Shown: positions 1 through 6,344, numbered from the stretch's first letter. The stretch: DNA of 6,792 bases from CAZYME01 sp964648115 (GCA_964648115.1 CAZYME010000049.1:1-6792), one strand, 5' to 3'. Numbers and translations are program-made. Notes: generated by a model not told the origin, from the letters alone.

Positions 1-765
1 AATGAATTTCTTTCTATAGGAGGCAATCTTAATCTCTCCCATGCCCACTTTATCCAAGAGCCTATTTCAGGCGTAACTCGTTTAAATGTTCCTGAAGGCC
101 GAAGTCTGAACAATAGCAAAGGAACGAGTTTAGGCGGGGATTTTGGGGTTTTAATTAAACTAGCTAAAAAAACAGCCATAGGTTTTAATTATCGCAGTGC
201 CATTACTTATCATTTACATGGCACGAGTACAATTAAAGGACCGCCGATCGTTTCCTCGGATAATTATCATTTTAAATATTGGACACCAGCTCGAAGTGTA
301 TTGTCGCTTAGTCATTTTGTGAATGAAAAATTTGGCTTCATAGGAACAGCTCAATACCTTCAATGGAGTATCTTTAAAGAGGCTGATATTTATAATTTTG
401 CAACGCAATCAGGCTCCACTGCCTTTATTAATCCTCAAGCCCATATAAAATATAACTTTCATAATAGTTGGCTTTTAACCCTGGGAACTATTTATAATAT
501 TTCAAGCAAATGGGTAGTTAGAGTAGCAGGGACCTATAATCAGTCACCTTCAAATGGGAGGTTCCAAATAAGCGCTGGTGATAGTTTGGTTGTTGGTTTT
601 TCTATGGGATACCAAGTGATGAAAAATTTCACTGTAAACGGCAGTTATGGGCATGCTTTTTTTAAGAAGGAAAATATTAATATTGAGACAGCGCAAAATA
701 TCATAACTGGTGTAAATCAAGGCGCAAATGATGCTGTTTCATTAAGACTCACTTTCACTGCTTAA
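1..765 (+). CDS. FadL/OmpP1/TodX-family outer-membrane transporter, C-terminal part
   Basis: Reading frame 1 is open from the first base to the TAA at 763-765, giving the last 254 residues of a larger protein; the start lies outside the window. FadL-family proteins are outer-membrane beta-barrels that pass hydrophobic substrates such as long-chain fatty acids, and are usually well over 400 residues, so roughly the last half to two thirds is present. Family-like features are the opening SIGGNLNLSHAHF, then GTSLGGDFGVLIK and IGFNYRSAITYHLHG, the QYLQWSIF block matching the conserved Trp-Ser of FadL, and YNQSPSNGRF followed by alternating amphipathic strands. The protein ends LRLTFTA rather than in an aromatic residue. 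A first Met or TTG near 301 is internal: coding similarity runs back to base 1. The gene converges on the hydrolase gene to its right. The family call is firm; the substrate is not known. Confidence 0.85.
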   Translation, partial: NEFLSIGGNLNLSHAHFIQEPISGVTRLNVPEGRSLNNSKGTSLGGDFGVLIKLAKKTAIGFNYRSAITYHLHGTSTIKGPPIVSSDNYHFKYWTPARSVLSLSHFVNEKFGFIGTAQYLQWSIFKEADIYNFATQSGSTAFINPQAHIKYNFHNSWLLTLGTIYNISSKWVVRVAGTYNQSPSNGRFQISAGDSLVVGFSMGYQVMKNFTVNGSYGHAFFKKENINIETAQNIITGVNQGANDAVSLRLTFTA

Positions 766-845
766 TGGGCGGCTTTATCGCAAAATCTGTTCGCTGTTAG
801 CGATACCTCAGTGTCTGACCTCTTTGATTGTGATAAACAATAACA

Positions 846-864
846 ACGGTATATGTTATACCGT
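846..864. terminator. Possible bidirectional hairpin between convergent genes
   Basis: ACGGTATA (846-853) and TATACCGT (857-864) form a perfect 8-bp inverted repeat with a 3-nt loop. It overlaps the last codons and stop of the leftward hydrolase gene and lies about 80 bp after the FadL stop. The stem is AT-rich and has no proper U-run on either side; the leftward side is only moderately T-rich. It is a weak terminator candidate placed where one is expected. Confidence 0.3.
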
Positions 865-1737
865 GATACTTTGCAATATTTCTTCTATTTTGTTGACCAG
901 TAATGATATATGCCCCTCTTGTTTAAAGAAAGTTAATTTTGCATTCGGGATTAAACGCGCATAAAGTTCGGCATGTATTGCCGGTGCTTGTCTATCTAAA
1001 CCGCCTTGCCAGATGGTGACAGGGCAATTTAATTTGATATTGGCCAGTGAAAAACCCCAAGGATTAACAGTTAATTGCATGTCCTTTGCAGGTCCAGAAA
1101 CACCCTCCTTAAATGGTTCCATCAATATCGCAGTTATTTCCTCATGACTCCCTAGAGAATGAAAGGATATTCGGTCTATTTCAGGCAGTTTTTTCATTGC
1201 AACTTGAAGCATTTTAGGGTATTTGAACATCAGCACCGTAAGTTTCATGCAGGCAATTGCCGTCCAAGGGATTATTTTAATGGCATAATTGATGAATCGT
1301 TGCCCACGACTCAAACACGCTGTCGCTTCAGGAATTTCAAAAGGCCCCATTCCTGCAACAATAGCCACGCCATTTAATCGTTCAGGAATTCTATATGCAC
1401 ATGCTGCAACAAAGGGTGCGCCTCCGGAATGGCCTATGATTGCAAATTTTTGCAGTGCCAAGTGATTTGCAAACTCTTCAACATCATCAGCCCAAGAAAG
1501 GATGCTTCGCTTTTGGTCTATGGTCGACAGTCCCATCCCTGGTCTATCAATACCAATTAATCGGTAATGATTCGAGAGTGCAACCTCATGAAAATGGCTT
1601 GCGTCGAGTCTACAGCCAGGTAGCCCATGAAAGAAAAAAATGGGTTTTCCATCAGGCGAGCCATATTCTGCAAAACCTAGCTGGCGCCCATCTTTCAGTG
1701 TTATGGATAATTGAGTATTAGGATTTTTATTTTTCAT
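856..1737 (-). CDS. Alpha/beta-fold hydrolase
   Basis: A 293-residue cytoplasmic protein with no signal peptide, of the usual length for a single-domain alpha/beta hydrolase. Landmarks appear in order: HGLPG at about 37-41 (oxyanion-hole HG motif), IDRPGMGLS at 63-71, the nucleophile elbow GHSGG at 102-106 with Ser104, an acidic residue in QGGLD (Asp248), and the catalytic His in EGHISLL (His276). The triad Ser104-Asp248-His276 is complete, so the enzyme should be active. A helical cap of about residues 135-230 lies between the core halves. The start ATG follows a GAGGGG ribosome site (1745-1750) with 7 nt spacing. It lies 51 bp downstream of a TipAS-type MerR regulator on the same strand, so it is probably that regulator's target. 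The substrate (ester, lactone, epoxide or other) cannot be read from the sequence. Confidence 0.9.
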   Translation of the reverse strand: MKNKNPNTQLSITLKDGRQLGFAEYGSPDGKPIFFFHGLPGCRLDASHFHEVALSNHYRLIGIDRPGMGLSTIDQKRSILSWADDVEEFANHLALQKFAIIGHSGGAPFVAACAYRIPERLNGVAIVAGMGPFEIPEATACLSRGQRFINYAIKIIPWTAIACMKLTVLMFKYPKMLQVAMKKLPEIDRISFHSLGSHEEITAILMEPFKEGVSGPAKDMQLTVNPWGFSLANIKLNCPVTIWQGGLDRQAPAIHAELYARLIPNAKLTFFKQEGHISLLVNKIEEILQSITV

Positions 1738-1755
1738 TGTTTAGCCCCTCAAAAC

Positions 1756-1787
1756 AAATTCCGCCCTGAATTCTTAACGCGGAATTT
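1756..1787 (-). terminator. Intercistronic hairpin between merR-type gene and hydrolase gene
   Basis: AAATTCCGC (1756-1764) and GCGGAATTT (1779-1787) are a perfect 9-bp inverted repeat around a 14-nt loop, starting just after the regulator's stop codon. On the transcribed (minus) strand the stem ends in TTT and is followed by GTTTTG, so it resembles an intrinsic terminator with an interrupted U-run. The hydrolase ribosome site begins a few bases later. It may partly terminate transcription, or act as an mRNA end or stability element. Which role it plays is inference. Confidence 0.45.
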
Positions 1788-1788
1788 C

Positions 1789-2550
1789 TTACGACAATTT
1801 ACGAGCAGCATAAACTCGCATTGCTTCAACTAAATATTCAACCAACTTGGGATGATATTTATTATAGAACTCGCGATAATCTGGATGGTCAAGATACATT
1901 TGCGCAAGCCCTGTATAACTTTCATGGGTTGGTGTCCAAAAAACATTGACCAGGTCATAATGTCTTTGCACTAAAGCCTGAACCTCGACATCCTCTGGTT
2001 TTAGATGCTTTTTCAGTGCATTGGCAAGCGCCTGATTCAATTGCTCTCCTTCTTTCTTAAATTGCTCCCAATTCGGTTTTTTCCAATCGCGAACTTTTCC
2101 CCAACTTTCATCAATTTGTTGTTGAGTGATGACGCCGGTATCCAGGAGATATTTTTCGTGTTCTTGTTGTTTAACCGGGTCGAAACCTTCATACATTTCT
2201 GCGTCACGCATGATTAATTTTCCTCTTAAGTGTGAAATTGTTTTATCAATCGTCTTGATGAGTGTTTCTGTTCTTTCAAGACTTGATTGCAGGGTAGATT
2301 TATGAGTATTCAGGGCTTCGATTTTATCGAAATCATGACCACTAATAATCTGCTGTATCTCAGTTAAAGGAAAACCTAACTCACGAAAGAATAAAATTTG
2401 TTGCAACAACAGTAGTTGCTCTTCCTCATAATAGCGATAATGGTTATCGCCATAATAAGCCGGTTTTAATAAACCAATTTCATCATAAAAACGAAGCGCT
2501 CGTGGACTAACTCCCGAAAGTGTCGCCAATTTTTTAATCGTGTAAGGCAT
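1789..2550 (-). CDS. MerR-family transcriptional regulator with TipAS ligand-binding domain
   Basis: A 253-residue protein. Residues 1-70 form the MerR winged helix-turn-helix, with the diagnostic RALRFYDEIGLLKP (17-30) and the RELGFPLTEIQQII block (56-69). Residues of about 75-110 are a heptad-like coiled coil for dimerisation. From about residue 118 a TipAS-type domain follows, recognisable from MYEGFDP (119-125), the W-containing linker near 150-165, and the late HPDYREFYNKYHPKLVEYL block (222-240). TipAS domains in TipA, Mta and SkgA bind drugs or other hydrophobic or cationic ligands and switch the regulator to an activator. The start ATG has an AAGGAG-like site (AAAGGAG, 2559-2565) with 8 nt spacing. 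Its promoter carries a MerR-style stretched spacer with a dyad, so autoregulation and control of the downstream hydrolase are likely. The ligand is unknown. Confidence 0.93.
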   Translation of the reverse strand: MPYTIKKLATLSGVSPRALRFYDEIGLLKPAYYGDNHYRYYEEEQLLLLQQILFFRELGFPLTEIQQIISGHDFDKIEALNTHKSTLQSSLERTETLIKTIDKTISHLRGKLIMRDAEMYEGFDPVKQQEHEKYLLDTGVITQQQIDESWGKVRDWKKPNWEQFKKEGEQLNQALANALKKHLKPEDVEVQALVQRHYDLVNVFWTPTHESYTGLAQMYLDHPDYREFYNKYHPKLVEYLVEAMRVYAARKLS

Positions 2551-2579
2551 TTATTAAACTCCTTTAGCTGACCATGCAC

Positions 2580-2610
2580 ACAATAAAGGATGACGTAACG
2601 GTAAGGTCAA
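2580..2610 (-). promoter_or_regulatory. MerR-type promoter/operator with 19-bp spacer
   Basis: On the minus strand, -35 TTGACC (2605-2610) and -10 TATTGT (2580-2585) are separated by exactly 19 bp. The spacer and part of the -35 form an imperfect dyad, TGACGTAACGGTAAGGTCA as read on the plus strand (2591-2609). Elongated 19-20 bp spacers with an operator between the two boxes are the known signature of MerR-controlled promoters, where the bound regulator distorts DNA to realign the boxes. The site lies about 30 bp upstream of the regulator's start codon. The fit to the gene it precedes makes this call stronger than a generic promoter match. Confidence 0.7.
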
Positions 2611-2615
2611 TACTC

Positions 2616-2659
2616 ATTATAAAATTAATAATCAAATCACTCCCTTTGATTTTTATAAT
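2616..2659. repeat. Two-step inverted repeat containing TATAAT boxes
   Basis: ATTATAAAA (2616-2624) pairs with TTTTATAAT (2651-2659), and inside it AATCAAA (2630-2636) pairs with TTTGATT (2645-2651). The two stems are separated by a 5-nt bulge on one side and enclose an 8-nt loop. The outer arms contain a TATAAT on each strand. It could be a divergent operator, a structured leader, or chance in AT-rich DNA. Confidence 0.4.
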
Positions 2660-2700
2660 GGAAAATTCAGGTAAATTTAGGATAGTATTGCTGCGCGGAA

Positions 2701-2758
2701 CTTTAATCTCCTTTTGATTGTCAAATCAAGGTGTTAGTTTAGATTAACTTGATTAAAG
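2701..2758. repeat. Nested inverted repeats built on TTGATT
   Basis: CTTTAATC (2701-2708) is exactly complementary to GATTAAAG (2751-2758). Within it, AATCAAG (2724-2730) is complementary to CTTGATT (2748-2754), and TTGATT (2714-2719) can alternatively pair with AATCAA (2724-2729). The recurrent TTGATT/AATCAA core, also present near 2630-2651, suggests either a multi-site operator or a switchable RNA structure. No protein is identified that would bind it. Confidence 0.35.
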
Positions 2759-2911
2759 TGTTTCCTTTGTTGGGGTAGAGCCCTTTCAAATAATAAATCT
2801 AGTATTTTCAGGTTTAATGGTTTTATTAATCAGGTAATTTGTTGAGGTCGGATTCTTAGGGATAGGGAACAACGTTTCTATGACGGCATGCTTAACTAAG
2901 GAGTGGTTTAT

Positions 2912-3823
2912 ATGAAAAAAATTATATTAGCGGGGCTTTTGATGGGCCTAGCTGTAACCAATGCTTTTTCTGGTGGTATGATGAGCGCTGGCTCGACAAT
3001 TGCAGACGATAAGTCCATTGTGCCGCAATCAGCCTTTTTTGGAGGGCTAGGAGGGGGCTGGAGCTCGGGCAGTTTTGGTAATCAGGATGTTTATGGCAAA
3101 GGAACGTCCTATAGCCCGCCTTCCGGAGCTAATACGGCCCAAGTCGGATCGGCCGCCGGGTCAACAGGCCTTGAGCTGAACTCCCAATCGGCCCTGGCTC
3201 CCGTGGTACAAGCCGGGTATTTCAAGCATTTTGCCGGCCATGAGTGGATGGGGGGCGGTAAATTTTCATACAGTTACTTGGGGATAGGCTCTGCTAAAAG
3301 TCAACAGCAGATCCCGCAAGCGGGTGGATTTAACCAAGATGGTGGGTATACGCCATTCACTGGGAATTACCTTGTCCAATCTTACCGGCAGACTATTAAT
3401 CAGCAAATATCGCTGATCCCGTTCGTCGGCCGATCATTTAACAGAAGTTATCTGTATTTGGGCCTCGGTCCGACTACTGCCCAAACAAAGACCTTGATCG
3501 ATGATATTACCGGATACGAGAGCGTCGCCGTCGTCCCCACCAGCCCCACCGGAGTCGGCCTAGGCTTAACATATTCAACAACCCAATGGTTGTTCGGCGG
3601 CGTTGCCATGTTAGGCGCCACGTACTTTATAGATCCCACCTGGTTCTTGGATATCAGCTACACCTACTCGATGACAGGAACAAAAACGAGCAGCTGGGGC
3701 GGGCCGTGGACAGATACCAACACTCTGCGCACCAATGTAACGCGCACCGGAACGAACACCGGAACTAGTTCTGGAAGCGTGAATATCCAAGCATTAATGA
3801 TAACGATTAACAAAGCTTTTTGA
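2912..3823 (+). CDS. Outer-membrane beta-barrel protein, paralogue 1
   Basis: A 303-residue exported protein. The ATG at 2912 is chosen because AAGGAG (2898-2903) sits 8 nt upstream; a GTG at 2903 overlaps that site and is rejected. The signal peptide is MKKIILAGLLMGLAVTNA, with cleavage near residues 18-20. The mature protein is Gly/Ser/Thr/Tyr-rich with alternating amphipathic strands and ends in NKAF; a terminal Phe is the usual BAM-recognition residue of barrel proteins. Notable blocks are SIVPQSAFFGGLG at the mature N-terminus, QAGYFKHF, YRQTINQQISLIPFVGRSF, SYLYLGLGP, WLFGGVAMLGATYFIDPTWF and TKTSSWGGPW. It resembles a small porin-like or opacity-like barrel rather than a trimeric porin. 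It is the first of two tandem paralogues 18 bp apart and is visibly richer in G+C than the surrounding genes. Its role (adhesion, porin, surface antigen) is unknown. Confidence 0.85.
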   Translation: MKKIILAGLLMGLAVTNAFSGGMMSAGSTIADDKSIVPQSAFFGGLGGGWSSGSFGNQDVYGKGTSYSPPSGANTAQVGSAAGSTGLELNSQSALAPVVQAGYFKHFAGHEWMGGGKFSYSYLGIGSAKSQQQIPQAGGFNQDGGYTPFTGNYLVQSYRQTINQQISLIPFVGRSFNRSYLYLGLGPTTAQTKTLIDDITGYESVAVVPTSPTGVGLGLTYSTTQWLFGGVAMLGATYFIDPTWFLDISYTYSMTGTKTSSWGGPWTDTNTLRTNVTRTGTNTGTSSGSVNIQALMITINKAF

Positions 3824-3841
3824 TCTCAGGGGGATCGGGTC

Positions 3842-4723
3842 ATGCGTTTAATTTTTAATATTTTTTTACTACCTTTTGCCGCGATCTTTACTGGGTCAGC
3901 AATTGCGGCTGATCTTGATCCCTCTATCGTGCCGCAATCGGCTTTTTTTGGAGGCTTGGGAGTAAGTGGGTCTTCGGTTAATTTTGCAAATCAGCATGTA
4001 TACGCCGGTGGAACCACGTGGCAACCGGGCCCTGTCATTGGATGGGGTGCCGGATCGACCGACTTTATATTGGATTCTAGTTCGGCGCCGGTGCCTATTA
4101 TACAAGCCGGGTACTTCCAACATTTTTCCAGCAGCCGGTGGATGTGGGGCGGCAAAATTTTTTACAGTTACTTTAATGTAAGTGCTGATCGCAATTTATT
4201 AATCCCACAGACTGGTGGTGTTACAGCGACAACTAATGGAGTAACTACTACTTATCCATTTGTTGGGAATTATACTGTACAGACCTATCGGCAAACAATT
4301 AATCATCAGATCTCTCTGACTCCACTCATCGGTCGATCGTTTGAAAAAAGCTATTTGTACTTGGGGGGCGGGCCTGCCTTTGCTCAAACCAAGTTGTCAA
4401 TTGAAAACATGGCGAGCCCCATCGCCTTCGTGAATGGTGTCCCAAATAGTCCTACCGGGGCGGGAAATGGTTCTAATTATTCAACAAATCAATGGTTGTT
4501 TGGTGGCGTCGCCATGGTCGGCGCGACCTACTTTATAAACCCTACCTGGTTTTTGGATCTTAGCTACAGTTGCTCGATGTCAGGAACAAAAACGAGTAGC
4601 TGGGGTGGGCCGTGGAGCGATACGTTGCCAAACGGCACGGCGCGTATTGGCAATAACGCGGGCACTAGTTCTGGAAGTGTGATCACCCAGGCATTTTCTG
4701 TATCAATTAATGCAGTTTTTTGA
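3842..4723 (+). CDS. Outer-membrane beta-barrel protein, paralogue 2
   Basis: A 293-residue exported protein starting at an ATG with AGGGGG (3828-3833) 8 nt upstream. The signal peptide runs to about residue 22 (cleavage AIA/ADL). It shares long blocks with the preceding gene: SIVPQSAFFGGLG, QAGYFQHF, YRQTINHQISLTPLIGRSF, SYLYLGGGP, WLFGGVAMVGATYFINPTWF, TKTSSWGGPW and GTSSGSV; it also ends in Phe (NAVF). Differences cluster between these blocks, for example the segments after GGLG, around residues 120-145, and around 195-215, where the first copy carries different and sometimes longer sequence. That pattern fits conserved strands and variable external loops. The two genes have no clear terminator between them and are probably co-transcribed. 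After the stop, 4724-4838 holds an AT-rich stretch with AAAAATTTTTT but no good hairpin. Confidence 0.85.
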   Translation: MRLIFNIFLLPFAAIFTGSAIAADLDPSIVPQSAFFGGLGVSGSSVNFANQHVYAGGTTWQPGPVIGWGAGSTDFILDSSSAPVPIIQAGYFQHFSSSRWMWGGKIFYSYFNVSADRNLLIPQTGGVTATTNGVTTTYPFVGNYTVQTYRQTINHQISLTPLIGRSFEKSYLYLGGGPAFAQTKLSIENMASPIAFVNGVPNSPTGAGNGSNYSTNQWLFGGVAMVGATYFINPTWFLDLSYSCSMSGTKTSSWGGPWSDTLPNGTARIGNNAGTSSGSVITQAFSVSINAVF

Positions 4724-4838
4724 GTTAGGGGCCGGGTATAAAAATTTTTTCAGGGCAAACAGCATCTAATTTTTGAACACTACTAAAAGACCGAGCCCAG
4801 GGTTGCATGATGTGGTCAAGCAATTTGATACACACTAG

Positions 4839-5159
4839 TTAAGCGACTTTTTTAAATTGCATTAAGTAATCCCTTTCAAACTGATTAGGCGACATATATC
4901 CTAAAAAGGAATGCAGGCGCTTACTGTTATAATGCATGGTAATGTAATTCAAAATATCTTGTTGTGCTTCAAATCGTGTTTGATAATTGCGCCACATGAC
5001 TCGCTCTTGTTTTAACCTACCAAAAAAGCTTTCTGGAACTGCATTGTCCCAACAGTCTCCTTTTCTACTCATACTGCCAACACAACCATGAGCTTTTAAT
5101 AATGTTCAATAAGATTTACTTGCATATTGAACGCCTCGGTCATTATGAACAATCTGCCA
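4839..5159 (-). pseudogene. IS3-family transposase (OrfB) remnant, degenerate
   Basis: The minus strand encodes the C-terminal end of an IS3-family integrase-fold transposase. From 5072 down it is intact: MSRKGDCWDNAVPESFF contains the third catalytic acid (Glu of the DDE triad), followed by WRNYQTRFEAQQDILNYI, HYNSKRLHSFLGYMSP and a basic tail ending at the TAA 4839-4841. Coding similarity continues upstream in the same frame (LLKAHGCVGS, and before it HNDRGVQYASKSY with the second catalytic Asp), but a TGA at 5106-5108 interrupts it. Similarity is lost before about 5159, so the first catalytic Asp, the rest of OrfB and all of OrfA are missing. The gene cannot be functional. A possible element end starts near 4826 (TGATACACACTAG), but no matching left inverted repeat remains. 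The subgroup is not resolved. Confidence 0.85.
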
Positions 5160-5229
5160 TTAGTGTCATACACCATGTTACCCGCAGCATATAATTCAAA
5201 GAGGGAATAACCGAAGTATTATTTTTAAA

Positions 5230-5481
5230 ATGGAAGCAGATTATCATTATTATCTAGAGATGTTAAAAAAAGCATCAGAAGCTCATGAATGTTTGATTCA
5301 TTCCTATGTATTGATGACCAAGCATGTTCAAAATGAAAAATCCGTGAAACAATCATCCTCTAAACTTCACAAGCAACTGATCCAAAAGAGGGTGAATAAT
5401 TGGGTTCTGTCGCTGTATTTGATGACGATAATTCTGTTGGAATTAGAGCTTACTAGCGAAGCTAGTAGGTTGTTTTCGTAG
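5230..5481 (+). CDS. Hypothetical small protein, 83 residues
   Basis: I do not recognise this protein. It begins MEADYHYYLEMLKKASEAHE, is Lys/His/Ser-rich and probably helical in its first 55 residues, then has a hydrophobic stretch of about residues 58-73 (WVLSLYLMTIILLELEL), which could be a single membrane segment. There is no signal peptide and no good ribosome site: the only purine-rich run (GAGGG, 5201-5205) is too far upstream. The frame is open back to 5164 without a better start. It ends 18 bp before the nucleosidase gene, which would fit an operon, but its last codons overlap a terminator-like hairpin. It may be a real small protein, a leader ORF, or the 3' remnant of a gene cut by the neighbouring IS. 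Confidence 0.4.
   Translation: MEADYHYYLEMLKKASEAHECLIHSYVLMTKHVQNEKSVKQSSSKLHKQLIQKRVNNWVLSLYLMTIILLELELTSEASRLFS
5447..5471 (+). terminator. Terminator- or attenuator-like hairpin upstream of the nucleosidase
   Basis: TACTAGC (5451-5457), a GAA loop and GCTAGTA (5461-5467) form a perfect 7-bp stem. It extends four more pairs outward (5447-5450 with 5468-5471, two of them G-U). The stem is followed by GTTTTCG, a short broken U-run. It lies inside the final codons of the 83-residue ORF and about 30 nt before the nucleosidase ATG, so it could terminate or attenuate transcription into that gene. Confidence 0.4.
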
Positions 5482-5499
5482 TATAAGGATATTATATCA

Positions 5500-6303
5500 A
5501 TGCGCAAACCAGCCATTTTTATTATTTTGGCCATTTTTTTCTTTATTTCTCCTTTAAGTAGAGCGGAAAGAAAGCCTCATGTAAGTCAATTAAAGCGCCC
5601 TATTTTTGGAATTATTGTTCCACTAATAGAAGAGAGCTTATTGTTACAAAAAAATATTGATCATAAGAAAAAATTTACTATTGAGGGGATAACCTACTAC
5701 GTAGGCACGATACGTAATAAAAATGTTGTATTTGTTAATTGTGGATTAGGCAAAGTTAATTCAGCAATAGTTGCTACTCGACTCATCAGAGATTTTCATC
5801 CCGATCTAATTTTGATGTCAGGATCGGCTGGTAGTATCAATGTTAGGTTAAAAATGTTTGATGTAATTGTGGGAAAAGAGGTGGTAAATGTAGATTTAGG
5901 CACGCTCACCAAAAATGGTGTTCAATTTAAATTTAGTCAATATTTATATAATCCTCAATCGCATACCATGCTGCCTATTATATTTAAGTTGAGTGAGCAA
6001 TTAGTCAAACGCATTTCCCAACTGAATAATGACCACTCTATAAAAGTGTTATTCGGTAACATCGCAACAAGTGATAGACTCCCTAATCAACCGCCACAAG
6101 TCAGGTTATTACGTGACGATCATTTTGATGTAGTAGAAATGGAGGGGGCGTCATTGATGCAAGCCTGTTGGTTATTTAACACACAGTGCGTGGTAATTCG
6201 TGGAGTAAGTAATAATATGGCGGAGCCCATAACCACAAAAAATACTAGGCTTGCTGCAGATAATGCAGCTCAAGCGTTAATTGACGTTATTGCGAATTTT
6301 TAA
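5500..6303 (+). CDS. Exported MTA/SAH-nucleosidase-like protein (phosphorylase superfamily)
   Basis: A 267-residue protein of the PNP/UDP-phosphorylase fold. ATG 5500 follows AAGGAT (5485-5490) with 9 nt spacing. Residues 1-22 are a signal peptide (MRK, then a hydrophobic core, cleavage near SRA/ERK), so the enzyme should be periplasmic or secreted; ordinary MTA/SAH nucleosidases are cytoplasmic. The mature part is of normal MTAN length. Family blocks appear in order: GIIVPLIEESLLL (37-49; Glu45 aligns with E. coli Glu12), NCGLGKVNSAI (80-90), MSGSAGSIN (106-114), GNIATSDRL (186-194), VEMEGASLMQACW (212-224; Glu215 aligns with Glu174) and IRGVSNNMAEP (233-243). In that last block Asn238 stands where the catalytic Asp197 is expected. 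The fold call is firm; cleavage of MTA or SAH is doubtful because Asn at this position suits 6-oxopurines in trimeric purine nucleoside phosphorylases. It sits between two transposase remnants. Confidence 0.82.
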   Translation: MRKPAIFIILAIFFFISPLSRAERKPHVSQLKRPIFGIIVPLIEESLLLQKNIDHKKKFTIEGITYYVGTIRNKNVVFVNCGLGKVNSAIVATRLIRDFHPDLILMSGSAGSINVRLKMFDVIVGKEVVNVDLGTLTKNGVQFKFSQYLYNPQSHTMLPIIFKLSEQLVKRISQLNNDHSIKVLFGNIATSDRLPNQPPQVRLLRDDHFDVVEMEGASLMQACWLFNTQCVVIRGVSNNMAEPITTKNTRLAADNAAQALIDVIANF

Positions 6304-6332
6304 ACTGTCTTGAAGTTAAACTTGAGGCAGTT
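6303..6332 (+). terminator. Hairpin just after the nucleosidase stop
   Basis: AACTG (6303-6307) pairs with CAGTT (6328-6332), and the stem can continue inward to about 11 pairs with three G-U pairs around an 8-nt loop. It starts at the stop codon. There is no U-run directly after it (ACGTTATG follows), so it is a weak intrinsic terminator or an mRNA 3'-end stabiliser. Confidence 0.35.
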
Positions 6333-6344
6333 ACGTTATGAACT

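Larger units (their letters stand above)
2611..2911. other. AT-rich intergenic region with several dyads
   Basis: About 300 bp lie between the divergent regulator and outer-membrane protein genes. I see no convincing ORF. The stretch must contain the promoter for the barrel genes, but I found no -35/-10 pair good enough to call; a perfect TATAAT occurs at 2654-2659 on the plus strand and at 2616-2621 on the minus strand without good -35 partners. The region holds two clusters of inverted repeats, listed separately. It ends in the AAGGAG ribosome site at 2898-2903. Confidence 0.6.

Noticed and set aside
301..765. Separate 154-residue gene starting at the TTG at 301
   Set aside because: The same frame is open and FadL-like back to base 1, so 301 is internal to a gene that begins outside the window.
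776..805. Short hairpins after the FadL stop (TATCGC/GCGATA and TCGCT/AGCGA)
   Set aside because: Stems of 5-6 bp, competing with each other and without a U-run; too weak to call a terminator.
1159..1721. Plus-strand ORFs inside the hydrolase gene
   Set aside because: They are antisense shadows of a gene with complete catalytic motifs and a good ribosome site.
2903..2911. GTG start three codons before the ATG of the first barrel gene
   Set aside because: The GTG overlaps the AAGGAG ribosome site, while the ATG at 2912 has ideal 8-nt spacing and begins a normal signal peptide (MKKIIL).
4724..4770. AAAAATTTTTT stretch as terminator of the barrel operon
   Set aside because: It is a loop-less AT palindrome with no GC-rich stem preceding the T-run in the right arrangement.
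5109..5226. Minus-strand open frame reading FGYSLFELYAAGNMVYDTN and onward
   Set aside because: Part of it overlaps the recognisable IS3 frame out of register and the rest matches no family I know; no start context.
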